Part shown: positions 47,115 through 56,590 of the stretch, piece after piece | Position numbering within the stretch: position 1 is the first letter of the stretch | Layout of the letters: each line of letters opens with the position of its first letter | Assembly: GCF_011751885.2 (NCBI RefSeq) | Contig: NZ_CP061771.1 | Location: 1 to 64,000 of the forward strand | Origin: Salinibacterium sp. ZJ450 | GTDB lineage: Bacteria; Actinomycetota; Actinomycetes; Actinomycetales; Microbacteriaceae | Length of the DNA: 64,000 bases | Reading direction: 5' to 3' | Program-made: the position numbers and the translations under genes | Notes under the pieces: model-generated | The model's input: the letters and a program-made list of their open reading frames with translations, nothing else | What the model was told of the DNA's origin: nothing | Databases searched by the model: none

Positions 47115-48170
47115 GTGCCCCTCGCTCCCACGCATCCCCTCGTCGACGGCCGTACCGCCGAATCCCCGCTGATCCGCGCCTATCGGGGTGACCGACCCGA
47201 CACGCCTCCGGTGTGGTTCATGCGCCAGGCCGGACGCTCGCTGCCCGAGTACCGCGCGCTCCGTCAGGACGGCGACATGCTCGAGGCCTGCCTGACGCCG
47301 AGCCTGGCGAGCGAGATCACCCTGCAGCCGGTGCGCCGGCACGCGGTCGACGCCGCGATCTACTTCAGCGACATCGTGGTTCCGGTGAAGCTCGGCGGCG
47401 TCGCCGTCGACATCGTGCCGGGCCGCGGTCCGGTACTGGAGAACCCCATTCGTAGCGCAGCGGATGTCGCGGCCCTGCGCCCGATCGACCCTGCAGTCTT
47501 CGCGCCGATCAGCGAGGCCGTCGCCATGACGGTCGCCGAGCTGGGCTCCACTCCGTTGATCGGATTCGCCGGGGCGCCGTTCACCCTGGCCGCCTACCTG
47601 GTCGAGGGCGGCCCGTCGAAGGAGCACCTGCGCGCCCGCACAATGATGCACTCCGACCCGCACACCTGGGCGGCGCTGCTCAACTGGGCAGCCGACGCCA
47701 GCGGAATGTTCCTGCGCGCCCAAGTTGAGGCCGGGGCATCCGCTGTTCAGCTGTTCGACTCCTGGGTCGGCTCGCTGAGCGAGAACGACTACGTGCGCAG
47801 GGTTCGCCCGCACTCGAAGCGCGCCATCGACCACCTGCGCGGCCTCGACGTGCCGAAGGTGCACTTCGGCGTCGGCTCCGGCGAACTACTGCCCGCGATG
47901 CGGTCGATCGGCGCCGACGTGATGGGCGTGGACTGGCGCCTGCCGCTGGACGAGGCGAACCGCCGACTGGGCGGCACCACGCCGCTGCAGGGCAACATCG
48001 ACCCGGCACTGCTGGCCGCACCGTGGCCCGTGCTCGAAGCGCACGTGCGCGCGGTGATCGAGGCCGGCCGGGCGGCGCCCGCCCACGTGGTGAACCTCGG
48101 CCACGGCGTTCCGCCGGACACCGACCCCGACGTGCTCACCCGGATCGTGCAGCTCGTCCACTCGTTATGA
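47115..48170 (+). CDS. hemE: Uroporphyrinogen III decarboxylase
   Basis: Converts uroporphyrinogen III to coproporphyrinogen III. The 351-residue product contains PPVWFMRQAGRSLPEYR, the family signature with the catalytic Arg pair, then YFSDIVVPVKLGG (Asp for substrate binding) and later VQLFDSWVGSLSENDY and VNLGHGVPPDTDP. The start used is GTG 47115; TAGGCT lies 7 bases upstream and a ribosome binding site is poor. Its stop overlaps the start of hemY by 4 bases. Confidence 0.96.
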   Translation: MPLAPTHPLVDGRTAESPLIRAYRGDRPDTPPVWFMRQAGRSLPEYRALRQDGDMLEACLTPSLASEITLQPVRRHAVDAAIYFSDIVVPVKLGGVAVDIVPGRGPVLENPIRSAADVAALRPIDPAVFAPISEAVAMTVAELGSTPLIGFAGAPFTLAAYLVEGGPSKEHLRARTMMHSDPHTWAALLNWAADASGMFLRAQVEAGASAVQLFDSWVGSLSENDYVRRVRPHSKRAIDHLRGLDVPKVHFGVGSGELLPAMRSIGADVMGVDWRLPLDEANRRLGGTTPLQGNIDPALLAAPWPVLEAHVRAVIEAGRAAPAHVVNLGHGVPPDTDPDVLTRIVQLVHSL

Positions 48171-49423
48171 CCCGCGACTTCGTGGTCGTCGGGGGCGGCG
48201 TCGGCGGACTCGTCGTCGCCCGTGACCTGGCCGCGGCCGGGGCACGGGTCACCCTGCTCGAGGCGAGCGACCGCCTCGGCGGCCAGGTGCGCCGCCACAC
48301 GGTGGCCGGCATCGACCTCGACACCGGTGCCGAAGCCTTCGCGGTACGCGGGGGAGCGGTGCAGCAGCTGGCCACGCTGCTCGGGCTCGGCGGCGACATC
48401 GTGCCGCCGGCACCGGCCGGCGCCTGGCTGCAGCCCGCACAGGGCGCCGCCATCCCGCTGCCCGCGACGAGCCTGCTCGGCATCCCCGGCTCACCGCTCG
48501 CCACCGATGTGATCGCGGTGGTCGGCGGCGCGACCGCCTTCCGCGCCTACCTGGAGACGCTGCTGCCGGCCACGGTCGGCGCCAAGGCGCAGACGCTCGG
48601 CGAGCTGGTGCGCACCCGGATGGGCGCCGGCATCCTGAACAAACTCGTGGCGCCCGTGGTGACCGGCGTGCACAGCGCTCACCCCGACGACCTGCCGCTC
48701 GATCGGGTGGCGCCCGGACTGCGCAACGCGCTGCTGCGCGAGGGCTCGCTTGCCCGCGGCGTGCGCGACCTGCGCGAGAAGGCGCCGGCCGGATCGGCTG
48801 TGCTGGGCATCCGGGGCGGGATGGCGAGGCTCGTCGACGAGCTCACCGCCGACCTCGACCGGTACCAGGTGGACGTGCGACTCGGCCAGCCGGCCTCCGA
48901 CGTGACGCCGGACGGCGCGCGCGTCGGCACCGAGATGCTTGCCGGCACCGTGATCGTGGCAGCGCCCGGCGTGCTCGCCCCGGCCACGCTGCGCCGGGCG
49001 GTGGTCGCCACCCTGGTCGTCGACGCGCCCGCGCTCGACTCCGCCCCGCGCGGCTCCGGGGTGCTGGTCGCCACCGGGGCGCCCGGCATCCAGGCCCGCG
49101 CGCTCACCCATGCGACGGCGAAGTGGCCGTGGCTGGCCGACCGGGCCGAGGGCCGTCACGTGATCCGGCTGTCCTATGACCGAGCCCACGACCGGTTCCG
49201 CGAGGTGGCCACCGCCGACGCGCAGACACTGCTCGGCGTGTCGATTCCGGCATCCGCGGTTCTGGGATTCGCTCACGTCGAATGGCAGCGCGCGGCCGCC
49301 CAGACGTATGCCGATACTGGAATACAGGTGGTTGGCGAGACTGCGGCGGGCACCGGGCTCGCCAGCGTGGTGGCGCAGGCCCGTTCCACCGCCCAGAATC
49401 TTCTTCAGGAGAACGGCCCCTGA
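48167..49423 (+). CDS. hemY: Coproporphyrinogen III oxidase, HemY/CgoX type
   Basis: FAD enzyme that oxidises coproporphyrinogen III to coproporphyrin III in the coproporphyrin-dependent heme pathway of Gram-positive bacteria. The 418-residue product begins MTRDFVVVGGGVGGLVVARD and has the Rossmann motif GGGVGGL, EASDRLGGQVRR, and the C-terminal ETAAGTGLASVVAQ. Length is at the short end of the family (about 450-470), with some cap loops shortened. ATG 48167 overlaps the hemE stop. The operon, which also has hemQ and hemH, supports the coproporphyrin route. Confidence 0.92.
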   Translation: MTRDFVVVGGGVGGLVVARDLAAAGARVTLLEASDRLGGQVRRHTVAGIDLDTGAEAFAVRGGAVQQLATLLGLGGDIVPPAPAGAWLQPAQGAAIPLPATSLLGIPGSPLATDVIAVVGGATAFRAYLETLLPATVGAKAQTLGELVRTRMGAGILNKLVAPVVTGVHSAHPDDLPLDRVAPGLRNALLREGSLARGVRDLREKAPAGSAVLGIRGGMARLVDELTADLDRYQVDVRLGQPASDVTPDGARVGTEMLAGTVIVAAPGVLAPATLRRAVVATLVVDAPALDSAPRGSGVLVATGAPGIQARALTHATAKWPWLADRAEGRHVIRLSYDRAHDRFREVATADAQTLLGVSIPASAVLGFAHVEWQRAAAQTYADTGIQVVGETAAGTGLASVVAQARSTAQNLLQENGP

Positions 49424-49465
49424 TCGGGGCTAGTGTTGAAATCCACACAACGAACGGAGAACACC

Positions 49466-49888
49466 GTGAAAGGCAAGATTCTCTTTGCGACCGGGTTGGC
49501 GGTCGGATACGTTCTCGGCAGCAAGGCCGGCCGCAAGCGCTACGACCAGATCAAGGCAGCCGCAGACAAGTTCTGGGGCGACCCCCGCGTGCACGAGCGC
49601 GTTGTGCAGGTCGAAGAATTCGTCAAGGACAAGGCTCCGGATGTCGCGGACCTCGTCGCTGAGGGCGCCAAGAAGGTCGCCGGCCAGGTGTCTTCGCTGA
49701 AGGACAAGCAGGCCGCCAAGAAGTCGAACGGCAGCGCCGCATCGAAGGGCGGCACCGCTTCCTCCTCCCCAACTGAGGGCAGCACCATCACCTCAAAGCC
49801 CGCCCCGGTGATCCCGAGCGGCACGTCGCAGTCCATCCCGCCTTCCCCGGACTTGTCGATTCCGCCGTCCGCGGGAAACCCCGGGTAG
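49466..49888 (+). CDS. YtxH-like single-helix protein
   Basis: A 140-residue protein beginning MKGKILFATGLAVGYVLGSK, with one short transmembrane segment, then a charged amphipathic helix region (RKRYDQIKAAADKFWGDP, VQVEEFVKDKAPDVADLVAE) and a Ser/Pro-rich C-terminal tail of about 50 residues. The GSKAGRKRYDQ stretch matches small YtxH-like envelope proteins of Actinobacteria. Start GTG 49466 has GGAGA upstream. It lies between hemY and the holin-family gene in the heme operon. Function unknown. Confidence 0.8.
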   Translation: MKGKILFATGLAVGYVLGSKAGRKRYDQIKAAADKFWGDPRVHERVVQVEEFVKDKAPDVADLVAEGAKKVAGQVSSLKDKQAAKKSNGSAASKGGTASSSPTEGSTITSKPAPVIPSGTSQSIPPSPDLSIPPSAGNPG

Positions 49889-49894
49889 GACGAC

Positions 49895-50380
49895 ATGACG
49901 GAACCGAACGCGCAGCCGCGCGCCCGGCAACGATCGCTGTTCGCCCTGCTCGGCGACGTACCCACCCTGGTCAGTGACCTCGTTCGCAGCGAGTTCGAAC
50001 TGCTCAAGGCCGAGATCGTCGGCAAGCTGAAGCTCGCAGGTGTCGGCGCCGGCCTGATCCTGATCGCCGCGGTGATCCTGCTGCTGTTCCTGGGCGTGCT
50101 GCTCACGGCGGCAATCTTTGCCCTGTCGCTGGTGATGCCGGGCTGGCTGGCCGCCCTGCTGGTGGCGCTGGTGCTGCTCATCATCATCGCGATTCTGGCC
50201 TTCATCGGATACCGCGAGATCAAGAAGGCCATGCCGCCCACTCCGACCGAGACGATTGACAGCGTCAAGCGCGATTACTTCGCCATCCGCGGAATCGTCG
50301 CCCGAAACGCACCCAACCGACAGCCGGCGAGCACACGCACCCGGTACGGCAGCACCCCAGCGGAGACGGAGCCCCGATGA
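49895..50380 (+). CDS. Phage holin family (DUF1469-like) membrane protein
   Basis: A 161-residue protein with two adjacent transmembrane segments (GLILIAAVILLLFLGVLLTA and LLVALVLLIIIAILAFIGYR), preceded by an amphipathic helix (LVRSEFELLKAEIVGKLKLA). This is the Pfam Phage_holin_3_6 family, which despite its name is common in bacterial chromosomes and is not evidence of a prophage. Seven bases separate it from the YtxH-like gene, and it overlaps the next gene by 4 bases. Function unknown; envelope or stress role is commonly suspected. Confidence 0.85.
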   Translation: MTEPNAQPRARQRSLFALLGDVPTLVSDLVRSEFELLKAEIVGKLKLAGVGAGLILIAAVILLLFLGVLLTAAIFALSLVMPGWLAALLVALVLLIIIAILAFIGYREIKKAMPPTPTETIDSVKRDYFAIRGIVARNAPNRQPASTRTRYGSTPAETEPR

Positions 50381-50607
50381 GTGATACCACCGAGCTTCAG
50401 GCGAAGGCCGCGGCATCCCGCGCCGAACTCACCGCCACGCTCGACGCGATCGAAGATAAATTCAACATTCCCAAGCAGTCGAAGCTGATGGTGGAGCGGG
50501 CTCAGGCGTCGTACGAGCGCAACCCGGTGCCATGGATCATTGGCGCAACTGCTGCGTCTATCGTGGTGGTTGGACTGATGGCATGGGCCATCTTCTCCGA
50601 CGACTAA
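50377..50607 (+). CDS. DUF3618 protein
   Basis: A 76-residue protein starting MSDTTELQAKAAASRAELTA, with an N-terminal amphipathic helix and one C-terminal transmembrane segment (WIIGATAASIVVVGLMAWAI). This matches the DUF3618 family, which regularly accompanies phage_holin_3_6 and YtxH-like genes in Actinobacteria. ATG overlaps the upstream stop. Function unknown. Confidence 0.83.
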   Translation: MSDTTELQAKAAASRAELTATLDAIEDKFNIPKQSKLMVERAQASYERNPVPWIIGATAASIVVVGLMAWAIFSDD

Positions 50608-50638
50608 TTTCTGCAATACAAGGAGCGTCGCGATCACC

Positions 50639-51307
50639 GTGGCAACTGATACACCCGAACTTGGTTACACCCTCTGGGCAGTGTTGCGGCGGGACCCGCT
50701 GCGACCGGCCGCCGGATCACTGGACGACCTCGCCGACCGCGTGACTCAGGTCGACGCGGCGGGGGTGGACATCCGGGGCTTCTACGACGTCTCAGGCATG
50801 CGCGCCGACGCCGACCTGATGGTGTGGCTGCACGGCCCCGACCCGCAGCAGCTGCAGTGGGCGCTGCGCGAACTGCGCCGGGCCGGGCTGCTCAGCACCC
50901 TGCTGCCGACCTGGAACGTGATGGGCGTGCACCGCGACGCCGAGTTCACCGCCAACCACCTGCCGGCGTTCATGCGCGGCAAGGAGCCCAAGCAGTGGTT
51001 GACGGTGTACCCGTTCGTGCGCTCATACGAGTGGTACCTGCTGCCAGACGACGAGCGTCGGGCGATGCTCGGCAGCCACGGACGCAAGGGCGCCGAATTC
51101 CCGCAGGTGCTCGCCAACACGGTCGCGAGCTTCGCGCTCGGCGACTACGAGTGGATCCTGGCGCTCGAGGCCGACGATCTGGTCGACCTGGTCGACCTGA
51201 TGCGCCACCTGCGGCAGACCGAGGCCCGCCGGCACGTGCGCGAGGAGGTGCCGTTCTACACCGGGCGGCGGATCGAACTCGCCGAGATCGCGGAGTTGCT
51301 GTCGTGA
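50639..51307 (+). CDS. hemQ: Coproheme decarboxylase HemQ/ChdC
   Basis: Last enzyme of the coproporphyrin route: oxidatively decarboxylates coproheme to heme b using hydrogen peroxide. The 222-residue product, in the chlorite dismutase fold, has TLWAVLRRDPLRP, ADLMVWLHGPDPQQ, SYEWYLLPDDERR (Tyr region used in catalysis) and VASFALGDYEWILALEADD. GTG 50639 is the start; AAGGAG lies upstream with a long gap. The hemH start overlaps its stop by 4 bases (GTGA). Heme iron ligand His is expected in the family but was not assigned with certainty. Confidence 0.93.
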   Translation: MATDTPELGYTLWAVLRRDPLRPAAGSLDDLADRVTQVDAAGVDIRGFYDVSGMRADADLMVWLHGPDPQQLQWALRELRRAGLLSTLLPTWNVMGVHRDAEFTANHLPAFMRGKEPKQWLTVYPFVRSYEWYLLPDDERRAMLGSHGRKGAEFPQVLANTVASFALGDYEWILALEADDLVDLVDLMRHLRQTEARRHVREEVPFYTGRRIELAEIAELLS

Positions 51308-52515
51308 CCATCACCAACGGTCACACGCCGAGCACGGCAACCGGGCCGGTACTGGGGGCGACGGATGTCTGTGCAACCGGTCACCCGTACGTCACCGAGC
51401 CCGTGGCCTACGACGCGATCCTGCTCGCCGGCTTCGGCGGCCCCGAGGGGCAGGATGATGTCATCCCGTTCCTCCGCAATGTCACCGGGGGCCGCGGAAT
51501 CCCCGAGGAACGTCTCGAAGAGGTGGCCACGCACTACCGGCACTTCGGCGGCATCAGCCCGATCAACGAACACAACCGGCAGCTGAAGGCCGCACTCGAG
51601 GCCGAGCTCGCCTCGCGCGGCATCACCCTGCCCGTGGTGTGGGGCAACCGCAACTGGGCGCCGTACATGAAGGACGCCGTCGTCGAGGCGCACGAGCGGG
51701 GCTTCCGCAACCTGATCGCCGTGGCCACCAGCGCGTACAGCTCGTACTCCAGCTGTCGCCAGTATCGCGAGGACTTCGCGAAGGCGCTGGATGAGACCGG
51801 ACTGCTCGGCACGGTGCACATCGACAAGGTGCGCCAGTTCTTCGACCACCCCGGCTTCGTCGAACCGTTCATCGAGGGCGTGCGCGCCGCGATGCTCGAC
51901 CTCGCCGCGCAAGGCATCGGCCCGGCCGAGACGCACGTCATGTTCGCCACGCACAGCATTCCCACCACGGATGCCGAGCGCAGCGGGCCGTCGGACATCG
52001 ATTTCGGTGACGGTGGCGCCTATGCGGCGCAGCACCGCGCCGTCGCCGCCGTGGTGATGGCCGCCGCCGCCGCGACCCCTTCGCTGGTTGAGCCTGTCGA
52101 AACCCCCTGGTCCCTCGTCTACCAGTCCCGGTCCGGGCCGCCCAGCATGCCGTGGCTCGAGCCCGACATCAACGACGCCATCGCGGAACTCGACAAGAGC
52201 ACCGTCAAGGCCGTCATCATCGTGCCGCTCGGCTTCGTCAGCGACCACATGGAAGTGATGTGGGACCTCGACAATGAGGCCTTGGAAACCGCACAGCAGA
52301 ACGGCTTCACCGCCATCCGCGTGCCTACCCCCGGCGTCAACCCGCGATACGTGACCGGTCTCGTCGACCTGGTCATGGAGCGGGTCACCGGCACCCCTGT
52401 CGCCGAGCGTCCGGCGCTCACCGAGCTCGGCCCCTGGTACGACATCTGCAGGCCGGGCTGCTGTGAGAACGTGCGTGCCGGGTTCAAGCCGGCCGCGGCA
52501 GGAGTTGCACCATGA
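51304..52515 (+). CDS. hemH: Coproporphyrin ferrochelatase HemH/CpfC
   Basis: Inserts ferrous iron into coproporphyrin III to give coproheme. The 403-residue product has the ferrochelatase segments LLAGFGGPEGQDDVIPFLRN, GGISPINEHNRQL, VMFATHSIPTTD and VVPLGFVSDHMEVMWD. The C-terminus carries a Cys cluster, CRPGCC, which may hold the 2Fe-2S cluster known in actinobacterial enzymes. Residues 260-267 read SLVEPVET and are encoded by a palindromic repeat, an insertion relative to what the family needs. GTG 51304 overlaps hemQ. The hemC start overlaps its end. Confidence 0.93.
   Translation: MTITNGHTPSTATGPVLGATDVCATGHPYVTEPVAYDAILLAGFGGPEGQDDVIPFLRNVTGGRGIPEERLEEVATHYRHFGGISPINEHNRQLKAALEAELASRGITLPVVWGNRNWAPYMKDAVVEAHERGFRNLIAVATSAYSSYSSCRQYREDFAKALDETGLLGTVHIDKVRQFFDHPGFVEPFIEGVRAAMLDLAAQGIGPAETHVMFATHSIPTTDAERSGPSDIDFGDGGAYAAQHRAVAAVVMAAAAATPSLVEPVETPWSLVYQSRSGPPSMPWLEPDINDAIAELDKSTVKAVIIVPLGFVSDHMEVMWDLDNEALETAQQNGFTAIRVPTPGVNPRYVTGLVDLVMERVTGTPVAERPALTELGPWYDICRPGCCENVRAGFKPAAAGVAP
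52086..52104. repeat. Small palindromic repeat inside hemH
   Basis: GGTTGAGCCTGTCGAAACC is an imperfect inverted repeat (GGTTTCGACAGGCTCAACC on the other strand). Its like is familiar as a small interspersed element in actinobacterial genomes, here in frame and translated as LVEPVET. Only one copy was found in this window. Confidence 0.5.
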
Positions 52516-53429
52516 CCATCCGCATCGGAACGCGCGCCAGCGCGCTCGCCATGGCCCAAACCGGGATGATGGCCGAGCTGCTCGCGAAGAAGAGTGGTCA
52601 GGATGTCGAGATCATCCCGATCACAACCGAGGGCGACCGCAACAAGGCCTCGCTCGCCGAGATCGGCGGCACCGGCGTGTTCGCCGCGGCCCTGCGCGAA
52701 GCCCTGCTCGCCGGCGAATGCGACGTGGTGGTGCACTCCCTGAAGGACCTGCCGACCCAGCCGCTGCCAGGGCTCGCCATCGCCGCCATCCCGAAGCGGG
52801 CCGACGCCCGTGACGCGGTCTGCGCCCGCGACGGCTTCACCCTGGAGACCCTGCCGCAGGGCGCGCGCATCGGCACCGGCTCGCCGCGTCGCCAGGCGCA
52901 GCTGCGGTCTCGCCGTCCGGATGTCGAAGTGCTCGACATCCGCGGCAATGTGGACACGCGGCTCGGGCGCGTGGCATCCGGTGATCTGGATGCCGTGATC
53001 CTGTCGGTCGCCGGCCTCACCAGGCTCGGCCGCACCGAGGCCATCACCGAGTACCTGGACCTGTCCAGCTGGCCGACCGCCCCCGGCCAGGGAGCGCTCG
53101 CGCTCGAGACGCGCGCCGGCGAGGAGAAGCTCGTCGCGGCGCTGGACCACGGGCCCACCCGCACCATGGTCGAGTCCGAGCGTGGCGTGCTGCACCGGCT
53201 CGAGGCCGGATGCGCGGCACCCATCGGCGCGACCGCGATGATCGAGGACGGCATGCTGTTCGTCTCGGCCCGCGTGTACCGGCCAGACGGCACGGCCCAC
53301 CTCACCAGCTCGCACGCCCTGTACGTGTCGGACTCTGCGGAGCCATCCGTCGAGGTATCGGCCCGCATCGCCGACGAATTGCTCGCAAACGGCGCCGCGG
53401 AGTTCGCTCCGCTCGGCGGCCAGTCATGA
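52512..53429 (+). CDS. hemC: Hydroxymethylbilane synthase (porphobilinogen deaminase)
   Basis: Joins four porphobilinogens to hydroxymethylbilane. The 305-residue protein begins MTIRIGTRASALAMAQTGMM and has GGTGVFAAALREALLAGECD, VVHSLKDLPT, the Arg-rich RIGTGSPRRQAQLR, and the dipyrromethane cofactor cysteine in LEAGCAAPIGA. ATG 52512 overlaps the hemH stop (ATGA), and the gene ends overlapping hemD. All of this fits a tight operon. Confidence 0.96.
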   Translation: MTIRIGTRASALAMAQTGMMAELLAKKSGQDVEIIPITTEGDRNKASLAEIGGTGVFAAALREALLAGECDVVVHSLKDLPTQPLPGLAIAAIPKRADARDAVCARDGFTLETLPQGARIGTGSPRRQAQLRSRRPDVEVLDIRGNVDTRLGRVASGDLDAVILSVAGLTRLGRTEAITEYLDLSSWPTAPGQGALALETRAGEEKLVAALDHGPTRTMVESERGVLHRLEAGCAAPIGATAMIEDGMLFVSARVYRPDGTAHLTSSHALYVSDSAEPSVEVSARIADELLANGAAEFAPLGGQS

Positions 53430-54193
53430 CGGTAATCCCCACAAAACCTCTCGCTGGCTGGCGCGTGCTCGTGCCGCGCGGCGGGCGATGGGGTGACTCC
53501 GTCGCGGCGTCGCTGCGCGGCCTCGGCGCGGTTCCGGTGGTGGCCCCGATCATCAACTTCGCCAGCACCGACAACCCCGAAGCGCTGCAGGGCGCGCTGC
53601 GCGAGCTCGAGGCGGGCGCCTTTGCCTGGCTCGTCGTGACCAGCGCCACCACGGTGGACGTGCTCGCCAGCCACGGCACCACAGTGCCGGAGGGCACCCG
53701 GATCGCCGCGGTCGGCGAGACCACGGCCGGGGCGCTCAGCCTGGCCGGCTACGAGGTGGACTTCGTGCCGCAGGGCGACTACTCCGCCCGCGGCCTCTTC
53801 AAGGAGTGGCCCGGCGGCCACGGCTCCGGCCGCGTGCTGCTGCCGCAATCCGACATCGCGGAACCCACGCTGCTCGCCGGGCTCACCAAGCTCGGCTTTA
53901 ACGTCACCTTCATCTCGGCGTACCGCACCGTCGGCGTGCCGGTTTCCGACGAGGTGGCGGCGGATGTCGCTTCCGGACGCATCAACGCCGTGCTCGTCTC
54001 CTCCGGCAGCGTCGCCCGGCAATTGGCCGCGCAGCTCGCCCCGCTGCCACCCGCCACCGTCGTCGCCTGCATCGGACCGCGCACAGCGTTCGACACCCGC
54101 TCGGCCGGGCTCACTGTGCACACCATCGCCGAAACCCGTTCGGCCCAGTCCCTCATCGAAGCTCTCGTCGAATATGCGGAGGTCCAGGCGTAA
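53426..54193 (+). CDS. hemD: Uroporphyrinogen-III synthase
   Basis: Closes hydroxymethylbilane with inversion of ring D. HemD proteins diverge widely; this 255-residue one is recognised by the bilobed pattern, [20 protein letters not shown] at the start, [37 protein letters not shown] and [17 protein letters not shown], and by its position between hemC and hemB. ATG 53426 overlaps the hemC stop. The last base of its stop is the first base of hemB. Confidence 0.9.
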   Translation: MTVIPTKPLAGWRVLVPRGGRWGDSVAASLRGLGAVPVVAPIINFASTDNPEALQGALRELEAGAFAWLVVTSATTVDVLASHGTTVPEGTRIAAVGETTAGALSLAGYEVDFVPQGDYSARGLFKEWPGGHGSGRVLLPQSDIAEPTLLAGLTKLGFNVTFISAYRTVGVPVSDEVAADVASGRINAVLVSSGSVARQLAAQLAPLPPATVVACIGPRTAFDTRSAGLTVHTIAETRSAQSLIEALVEYAEVQA

Positions 54194-55170
54194 TGGCCAT
54201 CGTGGAACGTCCCCGGCGGTTGCGCGCCACAGCGCCGCTCCGCCGCCTGGTCGCGGAAACCCGGCTCAACCCGGCCGAACTCATCCTGCCGATGTTCGTG
54301 CGGGAAGGCATCGACGCACCGGTGCCGATCTCCTCGATGCCCGGGGTCGTGCAGCACAGTCTCGACTCGTTCAAGAGCGCGCTGCAGGATGCCGCGTCGG
54401 CCGGTATCGGCGGAGTGATGCTGTTCGGCGTCCCCGTGCACAAGGACGCCGTCGGCAGCGGCGCGACCGACGAGAACGGCATCCTCAACGTCGCTACCCG
54501 CGCGGCGGTCGCCGAGGTGGGTGACGCGCTCGTCGTGCAGACCGACCTGTGCCTCGACGAGTTCACCGACCACGGACACTGCGGTGTGCTGGACGCTGCC
54601 GGCCGGGTCGACAACGATGCAACGTTGCTGCGCTACCAGGAGATGGCGCTCGCTCACGCGGCCGCCGGTTCGGCGTTGATCGGACTGTCCGGAATGATGG
54701 ACAACCAGGTCGAAGCGGTGCGGGAAGCGCTCGACGGCGCCGGATATTCCGACACCGCCATACTCGGATACGCCGCCAAGTACGCCTCATCGTTCTACGG
54801 GCCGTTCCGCGAGGCGGTCGACTCCTCGCTGCAGGGCGACCGGCGAACCTACCAGCAGGACCCGGCGAACCGTCGCGAGGGACTGCGCGAAGCGCGGCTC
54901 GACATCGAGCAGGGCGCCGACGTGATCATGGTCAAGCCGGCGTTGAGCTATCTCGACGTGCTCTCCGACGTGAGCGCCATCAGTGATATTCCGGTCTGGG
55001 CATATCAGGTGAGCGGCGAGTACGCGATGATCGAGGCCGCCGCGGCGCACGGATGGATCGACCGGGAGCGGGCGATCCTCGAGAGCATTGTCAGCATTCG
55101 GCGTGCGGGTGCCGACGCCGTGCTGACCTATTGGGCAACAGAAGTGGCTAGGTCACTGAATGGACACTAA
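54193..55170 (+). CDS. hemB: Delta-aminolevulinic acid dehydratase (porphobilinogen synthase)
   Basis: Condenses two 5-aminolevulinates to porphobilinogen. The 325-residue product begins [20 protein letters not shown]. The Schiff-base lysines lie in [20 protein letters not shown] and in [13 protein letters not shown]. The metal-site loop reads [20 protein letters not shown], with its two or three Cys indicating a Zn-type or mixed site; the full three-Cys site is incomplete. The end overlaps hemL by 11 bases. Confidence 0.96.
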   Translation: MAIVERPRRLRATAPLRRLVAETRLNPAELILPMFVREGIDAPVPISSMPGVVQHSLDSFKSALQDAASAGIGGVMLFGVPVHKDAVGSGATDENGILNVATRAAVAEVGDALVVQTDLCLDEFTDHGHCGVLDAAGRVDNDATLLRYQEMALAHAAAGSALIGLSGMMDNQVEAVREALDGAGYSDTAILGYAAKYASSFYGPFREAVDSSLQGDRRTYQQDPANRREGLREARLDIEQGADVIMVKPALSYLDVLSDVSAISDIPVWAYQVSGEYAMIEAAAAHGWIDRERAILESIVSIRRAGADAVLTYWATEVARSLNGH

Positions 55171-56521
55171 CGAGCAGCAGTTCGAGCAGGCACGGCAGCT
55201 GATCCCTGGCGGCGTGAACTCACCGGTTCGCGCCTTCGGGTCGGTCGGCGGAACACCCCGGTTCTTCGTCAGCGCGAACGGGCCGTACATCACCGACGTC
55301 GAGGGTCGCGAGTATGTCGACCTGGTCGCGTCGTGGGGTCCTGCCCTGCTCGGCCACGCACATCCGGACGTGGTGGCCGCCGTGCAGGACGCTGCGGCGC
55401 GCGGGTTGTCGTTCGGGGCGTCCACCCCGGGCGAGACCGAGTTGGCCGAGCTGATCCACAGCCGGGTGAGCGACAGCCGTCAGCCGTTCGGCGGCGCGCA
55501 GTCTGCCGTGCACCCGGTCGAGAAGGTGCGCCTGGTGTCCACCGGCACCGAGGCCACCATGACCGCGATCCGGCTGGCCCGTGGATTCACCGGCCGCGAT
55601 CTGCTGGTCAAGTTCGCCGGCCATTACCACGGGCACTCCGACTCGCTGCTGGCCGAGGCGGGCTCCGGTGTCGCCACGCTGGCGCTGCCCGGTTCCGCTG
55701 GCATCACCGCCGCGACCGCCGCGCAGACTCTCGTGCTGCCGTATAACGACCTCGACGCGGTGCGGGCCGCGTTCGCCGAGCACGGCGACCACATCGCCGC
55801 CATCATCGTCGAGGCGGCATCCGCCAACATGGGCGTGGTGCCTCCGGCGCCTGGCTTCAACCGGGAACTCTCCCGCATCACCCGCGAGCACGGCGCGCTG
55901 CTGATCCTCGACGAGGTGCTCACCGGATTCCGCTCGGGCCCCGCCGGCTGGTGGGGTCTGGAAGCCTCCGGACAGGTGCCCGATGGCACCGGCTGGGTGC
56001 CCGACCTGATGACATTCGGCAAGGTCGTCGGCGGCGGGATGCCGCTGGCCGCCCTCGGCGGACGCGCCGACGTGATGGACTACCTGGCCCCGGTCGGCCC
56101 GGTGTACCAGGCCGGCACCCTGAGCGGCAATCCGCTCGCCGTGGCGGCGGGCATTGCCACACTGCGTGCCGCGGATGCCGCCGTCTACGAGCGGCTCAGC
56201 ACGGTCGCCGATCAGGTGGCGTCCGCGACATCCGCCGCCCTCGCCGCCGAAGGCGTCGCGCACTCGGTGCAGCGCGCCGGAACCCTGTTCTCCTTCGCGT
56301 TCAGCGCGAATGCCCCGCACAACTATGCCGGCGTGAAGGCGCAGGATGCCTTCCGCTACCCGCCGTTCTTCCACGCGATGCTCGACGCGGGCGTGAACCT
56401 GCCGCCGTCGGTTTTCGAGGCCTGGTTCGTGACCTCAGCGCACGACGACGCAGCGGTGACCCGCATCCTCAACGCCCTGCCGGCCGCGGCGCGCGCGGCG
56501 GCGGCCGCACGGCCCGAGTAA
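55160..56521 (+). CDS. hemL: Glutamate-1-semialdehyde 2,1-aminomutase
   Basis: PLP enzyme that isomerises glutamate 1-semialdehyde to 5-aminolevulinate, next step after HemA. The 453-residue product has [66 protein letters not shown] and the PLP lysine in [16 protein letters not shown]. The end is Ala-rich ([15 protein letters not shown]). ATG 55160 lies inside the hemB 3' end. It is the last gene of the heme operon; a hairpin follows at 56534-56567. Confidence 0.96.
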   Translation: MDTNEQQFEQARQLIPGGVNSPVRAFGSVGGTPRFFVSANGPYITDVEGREYVDLVASWGPALLGHAHPDVVAAVQDAAARGLSFGASTPGETELAELIHSRVSDSRQPFGGAQSAVHPVEKVRLVSTGTEATMTAIRLARGFTGRDLLVKFAGHYHGHSDSLLAEAGSGVATLALPGSAGITAATAAQTLVLPYNDLDAVRAAFAEHGDHIAAIIVEAASANMGVVPPAPGFNRELSRITREHGALLILDEVLTGFRSGPAGWWGLEASGQVPDGTGWVPDLMTFGKVVGGGMPLAALGGRADVMDYLAPVGPVYQAGTLSGNPLAVAAGIATLRAADAAVYERLSTVADQVASATSAALAAEGVAHSVQRAGTLFSFAFSANAPHNYAGVKAQDAFRYPPFFHAMLDAGVNLPPSVFEAWFVTSAHDDAAVTRILNALPAAARAAAAARPE

Positions 56522-56533
56522 CCCGCCAAGCGG

Positions 56534-56567
56534 CTGAGGTACGGCCTTTGGTTCTTCCCGACCTCAG
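56534..56567 (+). terminator. Possible terminator of the heme operon
   Basis: CTGAGGT at 56534-56540 pairs with ACCTCAG at 56561-56567, with three further pairs (CGG/CCG) inside across a one-base bulge. It lies 12 bases after hemL. No clear T-run follows, so the call is moderate. Confidence 0.45.
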
Positions 56568-56590
56568 GGAAGGACTAAAGGACAGACCTC

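Noticed and set aside
48023-48166. An upstream extension of hemY
   Set aside because: It encodes an Arg-rich stretch that overlaps hemE; ATG 48167 at the ATGA overlap is the natural start.
49895-50380. Evidence for a prophage from the holin-family gene
   Set aside because: No other phage gene is nearby; the family is a normal chromosomal one in Actinobacteria.
50824-51303. An upstream extension of hemH
   Set aside because: It is the shadow of hemQ in another frame; GTG 51304 gives the standard N-terminus.
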